Notes under the pieces: model-generated
Seen by the model: only the letters and a program-made list of their open reading frames with translations
Database searches by the model: none
Told to the model about the DNA's origin: nothing
Shown: piece by piece, positions 1 through 6,981 of the stretch
How positions within the stretch are numbered: position 1 is the stretch's first letter
Layout of the letters: the number at the start of each line of letters is the position of its first letter
Assembly (NCBI GenBank): GCA_903871435.1
Contig: CAIQGU010000081.1
Location: 1 to 6,981 of the forward strand
Reading direction: 5' to 3'
Length of the DNA: 6,981 nucleotides
Source: an uncultured Burkholderiales bacterium
GTDB taxonomy: Bacteria > Pseudomonadota > Gammaproteobacteria > Burkholderiales > Burkholderiaceae_F
Made by a program: the position numbers and the translations under genes

Positions 1-958
1 CCGGCAGGCCGAAGTCGCGCACGAAACGCTCGCGCATGGCCCCGGGCAGTTCCGGCAGGGCCGCCTGCACATCCGCAATAAAGGCAGGTGTGATCTGCAG
101 CGGGAGCAGGTCGGGGTCGGGGAAATAGCGATAGTCGGCTGCGTCTTCCTTGGAGCGCATGGAGCGGGTTTCGTCGCGGTCCGGGTCGTAGAGGCGGGTT
201 TCCTGGACGATGCGCCCACCGTCTTCGATGCGCTCGATCTGCCGGCGCACCTCGTGTTCGATGGCCTGCTGCAGGAAGCGGAAGCTGTTGAGGTTCTTGA
301 TCTCGACGCGGGTGCCAAAGGTTTGCGAGCCGGCCGGCCGGACCGACACATTGGCATCGCAGCGGAAGCTGCCTTCCTGCATATTGCCGTCGCAGACCCC
401 CAGCCACACCACCAGGGCGTGCAGCGTGCGGGCGTAGGCCACGGCCTCGGCGCTGGAGCGCATGTCGGGCTCGGTGACCACCTCGAGCAGGGGTGTGCCG
501 GCGCGATTGAGGTCGATGCCGGACATGCCGCGGTAGTCCTCGTGCAGCGACTTGCCGGCGTCTTCCTCCAGGTGCGCGCGGGTCAGCCGCACGGTCTTGA
601 AATACGGATCGCCGTCGCGCGGCACGACGGCAAACCCCAGGCTGCCGCCCTGCACCACGGGGATCTCGTACTGGCTGATCTGGTAGCCCTTGGGCAGGTC
701 GGGGTAGAAGTAGTTCTTGCGCGCAAAAACCGAACGCGGCGCGATAGCGCCCCCCACGGCGATGCCCAGGCGCACGGCGCACTCGACCGCGCCGGCGTTG
801 AGCACCGGCAGTACGCCGGGCAGCGCTAGGTCGACCACGCTGGCCTGGGTGTTGGGCTGCGCGCCAAACGCGGTCGCGGCCCCGGAAAATATCTTGGAAG
901 CCGTCTGCAGCTGGACATGGGTCTCGAGCCCGATGACGGTTTCCCAGGCGCTAGTCAT
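1..958 (-). CDS. gatB: Asp-tRNA(Asn)/Glu-tRNA(Gln) amidotransferase subunit B, GatB (partial, C-terminus off the left edge)
   Basis: GatB is the tRNA-binding and kinase subunit of the cytoplasmic GatCAB complex. It phosphorylates the misacylated Glu or Asp on tRNA with ATP and receives ammonia from GatA through a channel. I translated the minus strand from the ATG at 956-958; 319 codons are visible and no stop is reached. The N-terminus reads [17 protein letters not shown], the standard family opening. The signature [17 protein letters not shown] falls at residues 82-98. Further in come the family-typical stretches [37 protein letters not shown] and [14 protein letters not shown]. The helical and YqeY-like tail domains that follow in complete GatB proteins (about 480 residues in all) would lie left of the window. 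An AGGAG at 964-968 sets the start, 14 bases after the gatA stop, so it is co-transcribed with gatA and gatC. Family assignment is very secure. Whether it serves Asn-tRNA, Gln-tRNA or both cannot be read from this gene. Confidence 0.97.
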   Translation of the reverse strand, partial: MTSAWETVIGLETHVQLQTASKIFSGAATAFGAQPNTQASVVDLALPGVLPVLNAGAVECAVRLGIAVGGAIAPRSVFARKNYFYPDLPKGYQISQYEIPVVQGGSLGFAVVPRDGDPYFKTVRLTRAHLEEDAGKSLHEDYRGMSGIDLNRAGTPLLEVVTEPDMRSSAEAVAYARTLHALVVWLGVCDGNMQEGSFRCDANVSVRPAGSQTFGTRVEIKNLNSFRFLQQAIEHEVRRQIERIEDGGRIVQETRLYDPDRDETRSMRSKEDAADYRYFPDPDLLPLQITPAFIADVQAALPELPGAMRERFVRDFGLP

Positions 959-963
959 GCAAG

Positions 964-968
964 CTCCT
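964..968 (-). promoter_or_regulatory. Ribosome binding site of gatB
   Basis: On the minus strand an AGGAG core ends five bases before the gatB ATG, inside the 14-base gap between the gatA stop and gatB. It is the clearest Shine-Dalgarno sequence in the window and supports the chosen gatB start. Confidence 0.8.
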
Positions 969-972
969 CATA

Positions 973-2447
973 TCAGTAGCCCGCCGGAACGCGCGTATGC
1001 CAGTCCGTGACCGCCTGGAAGCGGTGGGCCACGCCGAGCATGCGCGCTTCGTCGAAGTGGTTGGCCATTAGCTGCAGGCCGATGGGACGTCCCAGCCGTC
1101 CGAAGCCGCAAGGGATGCTCATGGCCGGAATGCCGGCCAGGCTGCTGGGAACCGTATACAGATCAGCCAGATACATTGCCACGGGATCGGCGGATTTTTC
1201 GCCAAAGCCGAAGGCAACACCGCTGGTTACCGGCCCGGCGATGATGTCGCACTGGCGGAAAGCCTGCTGGAACTCATTGGCAATGACGCGCCGCACGCGC
1301 GAGGCCTGCAGGAAATAGGCGTCGTAGTAGCCGTGCGACAGCACATACGTGCCCACCAGGATGCGGCGCTTGACCTCGGCGCCAAAGCCCTGGGCCCGCG
1401 TCTTGCGCATCATGTCGAGCAGGTCGTCATACTGTTTTGCGCGGAAGCCGAAGCGCACCCCATCGAAGCGCGACAGGTTGCTGGAGGCCTCGGCAGACGC
1501 GACAACGTAATAAACCGGTATGCCCAGGGCCGCGTTGGGCAGCGCCACATCGACCAGCGTGGCGCCCATGTCCTTGTACTGGCTCAGGGCAGCGCGCACG
1601 GCCGCTTCGACCTCGGGCTCGAGACCGGCCGCAAAAAATTCCGTGGGTACGCCGATGCGCAGGCCCTTGAGATCGATGTTCAGCGCCCGGGTGTAGTCCT
1701 CGCGCGGACGGTCGACGCTGGTCGAGTCCTTGGGGTCGAACCCCAGCATGGCATTGAACGCCAGCGCGCAGTCCTGGGCGTCGATGGTGAGCAGGCCGGC
1801 CGTATCCAGGCTGGACGCAAACGCCACCATGCCCCAGCGCGACGGGCGACCGTAGGTGGGCTTGGTGCCCGTAATGCCACTGAAGGCCGCGGGTTCGCGG
1901 ATGGAGCCGCCGGTGTCGGTGGCCGAGGCTATGGGGGCAAGGCGCGCCGCCACGGCTGCCGCGGATCCGCCGGACGAGCCGCCCGGCACGGCGCCGTGGT
2001 CCCAGGGGTTGAGGACATTGCCGTAGGCGCTGTTCTCGTTGCTCGAGCCCATGGCGAACTCGTCGCAGTTGAGTTTGCCCAGGCAAACCATGCCGGCCTG
2101 GGCCAGGGTCTCAACGACAGTTGCATCGAAGGGGCTGATATAGCCCTCGAGAATGCGGCTCGATGCCGTGGTAGCCCAGTCGCGCGTCACGAAGACGTCC
2201 TTGTGGGCGATGGGCACGCCCAGCAGCGGGCCGGTCTCCCCCTGAGCGCGCCGGGCATCGGCCTGGCGCGCCTGGGCCAGGGTGACCTCCGGCCGCACGT
2301 CCAGGAATGCGTTGATGTTGCGATGGCGCTCGATGCGGCCCAGGAAATGGGTGGCCAGCTCCACCGCGGAGACCTCGCGGCGGTGAAGCAGGCCGCCCAG
2401 CTGAGCGAGAGTGGCGTGCGCCAGGTCAGCGGGCTTGGGCGTGGCGC

Positions 2448-2451
<4 letters not shown>
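973..2451 (-). CDS. gatA: Asp-tRNA(Asn)/Glu-tRNA(Gln) amidotransferase subunit A, GatA
   Basis: GatA is the glutaminase subunit of GatCAB. It hydrolyses glutamine to release ammonia for GatB. The product has 492 residues, normal for the family. It is an amidase-signature enzyme, and the Ser-cis-Ser-Lys triad is intact: Lys84 in GVPIAHKD, Ser159 in [12 protein letters not shown] and Ser183 in [12 protein letters not shown]. The spacings of 75 and 24 residues equal those I recall for Staphylococcus aureus GatA (Lys79, Ser154, Ser178). Further family stretches are [20 protein letters not shown] (about 197-216), [24 protein letters not shown], and [13 protein letters not shown] near the C-terminus. 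One small deviation is Glu instead of the usual GatA Gln just after the nucleophile (GSIREPA rather than GSIRQPA); other amidase-signature enzymes vary here. The ATG overlaps the gatC stop in an ATGA, which implies translational coupling to gatC. I see no sign of damage. Confidence 0.98.
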
Positions 2452-3847
<1,396 letters not shown>

Positions 3848-3962
3848 GGGCCGCGCCCTTGCGTCACCCGCGATGACGGCCCCGAACCCAACGGCGACTG
3901 CACTGCGCGCCCCGGTCACCGGTCGCCGGACGCCGCCGGCGGCGACGGGCGGCTGACCCGGC
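3848..3962 (+). repeat. GC-rich mreB-mreC spacer with hairpin before the mreC start
   Basis: This 115-base spacer is extremely GC-rich. It holds CCGGT-C-ACCGG (3912-3922), a perfect 14-base palindrome CGCCGCCGGCGGCG (3931-3944), and a longer alternative pairing of GTCGCCG (3922-3928) with CGGCGAC (3940-3946). These are mutually exclusive folds. No T-tract follows, so it is not a standard intrinsic terminator. The structure ends just before a weak GGGCGG ribosome-binding candidate (3947-3952) and the mreC ATG at 3963. It could tune mreC translation or stabilise the mreB part of the message; this role is inferred. Confidence 0.45.
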
Positions 3963-4886
3963 ATGGAGTACGGACCGCCACCGCTCTTCAACCAGGGCGT
4001 TTCGGCGCGCGCCCGGCTGGCTTTCTTCTCGCTGGTCGCCGCTGCCCTCATCATCATCGATGCCCAGGTCAATGCGCTGGACGCCATCCGCAATGGCGTG
4101 GAGATCCTGTTGTTCCCCGTGCAGCGCGTGCTGTTGTGGCCGCGGGATATCGCAGTCGACGTCGGCAGCTATCTCACGACCCTGGGCACCCTCAACGACG
4201 AAAACACCCGGCTGCGCCTGGCGGCGGTTGAGCAGGCCAAGCTCGCCCAGCAGGCCACCCAGCTGCAGCTTGAGAACGACCAGCTGCGCAAGCTGGCCGG
4301 CGTGCGCGACCGCGTGAACGTGCCGGCCCAGGTGGTCGTCACCCTTTACGAATCGCGCGACGCCTTCTCCCGCAAGGTCGTCATCGATCGCGGCAGCAAG
4401 GAAGGCATGCGCGCGGGTTTTCCCGTGATCGATGAGGCTGGCGTGGTCGGCCAGGTCACCCGGGTCTTCCCGCTTACCTCCGAAGTGACGCTGATCACGG
4501 ACAAGGAGCAATCCCTGCCGGTGCAGATCGCCCGCAACGGCCTGCGCGCCGTGGCCTTCGGCGGCCAGGAACTGGCAACGCTGGAGTTGCGTTTCCTCCC
4601 GGCAAACGCCGACATCGAGAACGGCGACAGCGTGGTGACTTCCGGGCTGGACGGCATTTACCCGCCCGGCATGCCGGTGGCTACGGTGCTGCACGTCGAC
4701 CACGACGCGAAGGACCAATTCGCGCGGGTGGTCCTCAAGCCGGTAGCGGGCATGAGCCGCAGCCGCATGCTGCTCGTGCTGCTGGTCGACCCGCCGCCGC
4801 TGGTGCCGGCCGTCGAGGGTTCACGTGTTGCCCCTGCCGGCAATGTCCGCGGCGACCGGGCCGCGACAAAGGCGGCGCGCCGGTGA
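3963..4886 (+). CDS. mreC: Rod shape-determining protein MreC
   Basis: MreC is a bitopic inner-membrane protein whose periplasmic part scaffolds the elongasome and activates PBP2. The product has 307 residues. The start is fixed by MEYGPPPLFNQG, the usual betaproteobacterial opening. Residues about 18-34 (RLAFFSLVAAALIIIDA) form the single transmembrane helix. A leucine-rich coiled coil runs from about 74 to 112 (GTLNDENTRLRLAAVEQAK onward). The beta-barrel domain occupies about 120-275, with the signature stretches RKVVIDRGSKEGMRAGFPVI, GVVGQVTRVFPLTSEVTLITD and DSVVTSGLDGIYPPGMPVA. After about 277 the tail is Pro/Ala/Arg-rich and probably unstructured. The gene follows mreB after a 115-base structured spacer, and its TGA overlaps the GTG of mreD by four bases, which suggests translational coupling. 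I see no defects. Confidence 0.97.
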   Translation: MEYGPPPLFNQGVSARARLAFFSLVAAALIIIDAQVNALDAIRNGVEILLFPVQRVLLWPRDIAVDVGSYLTTLGTLNDENTRLRLAAVEQAKLAQQATQLQLENDQLRKLAGVRDRVNVPAQVVVTLYESRDAFSRKVVIDRGSKEGMRAGFPVIDEAGVVGQVTRVFPLTSEVTLITDKEQSLPVQIARNGLRAVAFGGQELATLELRFLPANADIENGDSVVTSGLDGIYPPGMPVATVLHVDHDAKDQFARVVLKPVAGMSRSRMLLVLLVDPPPLVPAVEGSRVAPAGNVRGDRAATKAARR

Positions 4887-5479
4887 GGTCCCTTTGGCAA
4901 CGGCTGGGCGGCGTGCGGCTGGAAGCCGCATCGGCAAGCGTGCGGCCGCCTACTTTTAACCGCAATGCACGGCCCGAGCAGGTGCTCCGGCCGGTTCGGC
5001 CGGCTTTCATCTGGGCAACCCTCGGCAGCGCCTTCCTGCTTAACCTGCTTCCTTGGGGGCACGCTATCTGGGTGCCCGATTTCTTCGCGCTCACCCTGGT
5101 GTTCTGGAATGTGCATCAGCCGCGCAAGGTGGGCATGGGCATCGCCTTCGTCTTTGGGCTGCTCATGGATGTGCACAACGGTGCCTTGTTCGGAGAGCAC
5201 GCGCTGGCCTACACGCTGTTGTCCTATGGAGCCATCTCCCTGCACCGCCGCATCCAGTGGTTTCCAGCGGGCAGCCAGTCGATCTATGTCATGGGTCTTT
5301 TGCTTATCGCCCAGCTGGCCTCGGCGGCAGTGCGCCTTTGGGTAGGCGGCGCCACCGCTTACTGGTGGTTGGGCCTGCTCTCCAGCGCGCTGGGCGCTGC
5401 GATGTGGCCCTTCCTCACGGCCTTGCTGCTCTCGCCCCAGCGCCGGCCAGCCAAGCGCGACGACACGCGTCCTCTCTGA
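4883..5479 (+). CDS. mreD: Rod shape-determining protein MreD
   Basis: MreD is a polytopic inner-membrane partner of MreC in the elongasome. The product has 198 residues, somewhat long for MreD (commonly about 160-190). After a charged N-terminal stretch of about 40 residues come hydrophobic segments at roughly 41-58, 62-76, 84-97, 106-121, 132-152 and 161-184. The family motif is clear: NLLPWG (54-59) in the first helix and FGLLMDVHNGALFGEHALAY at 91-110. The start is GTG at 4883, overlapping the mreC stop as GTGA, with a loose AGGCGG about nine bases upstream. GTG codons 11 and 20 are in-frame alternatives that would shorten the N-terminal extension, but coupling to mreC favours the first. 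The protein ends in a basic tail. It is the last mre gene in view and converges on the CHAT gene. Confidence 0.95.
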   Translation: MRSLWQRLGGVRLEAASASVRPPTFNRNARPEQVLRPVRPAFIWATLGSAFLLNLLPWGHAIWVPDFFALTLVFWNVHQPRKVGMGIAFVFGLLMDVHNGALFGEHALAYTLLSYGAISLHRRIQWFPAGSQSIYVMGLLLIAQLASAAVRLWVGGATAYWWLGLLSSALGAAMWPFLTALLLSPQRRPAKRDDTRPL

Positions 5480-5486
5480 GTGGCTG

Positions 5487-5504
5487 CTGCCGGCTAGCCG
5501 GCAG
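5487..5504. terminator. Palindrome between convergent mreD and CHAT genes, possible shared terminator
   Basis: CTGCCGGCT followed directly by AGCCGGCAG is a perfect 18-base palindrome in the 32-base gap between the two stop codons. It begins eight bases after the mreD stop and seven bases beyond the stop of the opposite gene. As RNA it would fold into a seven-pair GC-rich stem with a CTAG loop. On the plus strand it is followed by ATTTCCCT, a poor T-tract; on the minus strand there is no T-tract. Placement and symmetry suggest a two-way terminator, but intrinsic termination would be weak. Confidence 0.5.
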
Positions 5505-5511
5505 ATTTCCC

Positions 5512-6981
5512 TCAATAGCCGCCGTAAAGCAGAAATGGCGCCCAGACGGCGGGATCGGACCGGCGCGGATCCGGCGAATGGCGGAACTCCCGCTGCGTTG
5601 CCGCCAGTGCTGCCACCGGCCCAAGCCCAAGGGCCATGTGTTCATAGAAACGCGTCATGAAGGGCGCCGTATCGGCATCGGCTATCGACCACATCGAAAG
5701 AACGGCCGCGCGATTGCCCGCCGCCAGCGCTGCATACGCCAGCCCCAGCAGGCCGCGCCCATGCTCGAAACTTCCGCTGCCGGTATCGCAGGCCGACAGC
5801 ACGATCAGGTCCGCATTCATGCGAAGGCCCGCCAGCTCTGCCGCGGTGAGTACCACCTGCAGCGGCGGCTCGGTGCCGTCGCTGGCCAGCACTACCGCCG
5901 ACGCCTCCGGCCGTTCGGCGTCCGCCCACGCATGCGTGGCCACGTGCACGTAGCGGTAACGGGCCAGTTCACCCGATAGCGATTGCGCCCGCAGTTCAGC
6001 TTTGCTCCCGGCCCTGCCGGTCAACAGACGACGCCGCCCCGGCGCGAACAAGCGTCCGATGGCCGCAATTTCACTGGCGGTCTGTGGCAGGGGGTGATCA
6101 GCGGCATAGTCGAGGCCGATGGCAACAGCATCGTCACCCAGCATTGCCGCCCGGTGCGGGTATGCAACGGCACCGATGGCCAGCAGATCCCGCGCGCGCG
6201 CCGTTGCGGGGCGCGACTGCCAGCGCGCATAGGTGGTCAGCGATGGCGCGTAGCTGATGTCGTAGCGGTCCACCGCAAGCCCCGATCCCAGCGGCAGCGC
6301 TTGCAGCGGCACCCCAACCAGTTCATCGTCTCCAACGAAGACGATGTGCCGTGCGTTGCCCACCGCGCCCTCCAGCGGCTTCAACAGGGCAATGCCAAGC
6401 CGCTGCGCCAATTGCGCGGTGGTCAGGAACGGACCGGTAGCACCGTTTGGCCGCAGATCGTCGATGGCCAGGCCGCCGTTGGGCATGGGCCAGGCACGCA
6501 CCGGCTCACCGCGTAGTCGCCGGACCCAGGCCGCCGCATTGCGTCCCAGGCTGCCGTCGGCCAGCGGCACGAATTGCGCCGCCGCATCGCGCTTTATCAC
6601 GAGTGCCCACCAGACGTCCCCCGAGTGCATGACCGAGACCAGCGCGACGCCGGCGCCGAGGTGCTCACGCAGCGTGTCGAGGGAAGGCGGCGTTGCTTCG
6701 GGCCGATCCAGATGAAGTTGATCGCGCAGTTCGCGCTCCATGCGCCCCCGCTTGGCGACAGCAATTGTCCGCTGCGACTCCAGCCGCACGCGCTCCATCA
6801 AATCGCGGACGACGGCCAGACGCTCATCGAGGCTTTGTATCTCGTCAAGCAAGGGCTGCAACTGTTCGCGCACCGTGGGCGGTACGCGATCCGTCAGCCA
6901 CTCCTGCTCGGCAAAGCGGTCACTTAACGTGCGGTCCCGCGCCAACTCCGAGATCCGCAAGGCCCGCTCGAGCTCGTCGTC
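5512..6981 (-). CDS. CHAT-domain (caspase/separase-like) protein, partial: N-terminus off the right edge
   Basis: CHAT domains (caspase HetF associated with TPRs) are clan CD cysteine-peptidase-like modules; several characterised members are proteases. The frame is open to the right edge and gives 489 visible residues, ending in AVWAPFLLYGGY. Visible residues about 35-90 are rich in Leu, Glu and Arg in heptad-like order, probably a coiled coil. The CHAT domain then spans about 100-489. Key parts are VFVGDDELVGVPLQALPL (214-231), ISYAPSLTTYA (242-252), LPQTASEIAAIGRLF (298-312), the catalytic His350 in YVHVATHA and the catalytic Cys398 in VLSACDTGSG. GLLGLAYAALAAGNRAAVLSMWSIADADT (410-438) is the family helix plus SMW(S)-type strand. 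Both dyad residues are intact. CHAT proteins usually carry TPR repeats upstream, which would lie outside the window. Substrate and biological role are unknown. It runs convergent to mreD and is not part of that operon. Confidence 0.93.
   Translation of the reverse strand, partial: DDELERALRISELARDRTLSDRFAEQEWLTDRVPPTVREQLQPLLDEIQSLDERLAVVRDLMERVRLESQRTIAVAKRGRMERELRDQLHLDRPEATPPSLDTLREHLGAGVALVSVMHSGDVWWALVIKRDAAAQFVPLADGSLGRNAAAWVRRLRGEPVRAWPMPNGGLAIDDLRPNGATGPFLTTAQLAQRLGIALLKPLEGAVGNARHIVFVGDDELVGVPLQALPLGSGLAVDRYDISYAPSLTTYARWQSRPATARARDLLAIGAVAYPHRAAMLGDDAVAIGLDYAADHPLPQTASEIAAIGRLFAPGRRRLLTGRAGSKAELRAQSLSGELARYRYVHVATHAWADAERPEASAVVLASDGTEPPLQVVLTAAELAGLRMNADLIVLSACDTGSGSFEHGRGLLGLAYAALAAGNRAAVLSMWSIADADTAPFMTRFYEHMALGLGPVAALAATQREFRHSPDPRRSDPAVWAPFLLYGGY

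Noticed and set aside
328..342. GGCCGG-rich palindromic run inside gatB
   Set aside because: It encodes ordinary Arg/Pro/Ala codons of GatB (VRPAGQ) and is readily explained by base composition.
254..829. 191-codon plus-strand frame opposite gatB
   Set aside because: It is a mirror of the gatB codon bias; the minus-strand reading matches GatB throughout.
3864..4718. 284-codon minus-strand frame opposite mreC
   Set aside because: It is antisense to a clear mreC, with no family wording and no plausible start signal.
4658..5515. 285-codon minus-strand frame opposite mreD
   Set aside because: It is antisense to mreD, crosses the palindrome and the convergent gap, and shows only low-complexity Arg/Gly/Ala composition.
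6958..6960. TTG as the start codon of the CHAT gene
   Set aside because: The frame stays open to the window edge (DDELERA upstream of it), so the gene very likely continues to the right and is partial here.

Overview
The window looks like a GC-rich chromosomal segment of a betaproteobacterium, most likely Burkholderiales and plausibly the Alcaligenaceae (Bordetella/Achromobacter type). This rests on the wording of the proteins, the divergent gatCAB / mreBCD arrangement that I associate with that order, and strong GC bias at third codon positions. No database search was possible, so the taxonomic call is an inference from sequence style.

Left part (1-2735, minus strand): a compact gatC-gatA-gatB operon for the tRNA-dependent amidotransferase GatCAB. 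gatC and gatA overlap by 4 bases, gatA and gatB are 14 bases apart, and gatB runs off the left edge. The complex converts misacylated Glu-tRNA(Gln) and/or Asp-tRNA(Asn) to the correct aminoacyl-tRNA.

Middle (2736-5479): a 68-base divergent gap with overlapping -10-like hexamers on both strands, then mreB, mreC and mreD on the plus strand. These encode the cell-shape elongasome core: an actin-like filament, a bitopic periplasmic scaffold and a polytopic membrane partner. mreC and mreD overlap by 4 bases. mreB and mreC are separated by 115 bases of very GC-rich sequence that can form a hairpin. MreB carries two unusual residues at positions I know as conserved.

Right part (5480-6981): a 32-base convergent gap holding a perfect 18-base palindrome, then, on the minus strand, the 3' part of a gene for a CHAT-domain (caspase/separase-like) protein with an intact His/Cys dyad and a visible coiled-coil stretch before it. 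Its N-terminus lies beyond the right edge. This is the one accessory-looking gene. It sits where mrdA (PBP2) and rodA usually follow mreD in related genomes. No tRNA, rRNA, CRISPR array, insertion sequence or other mobile element was seen.
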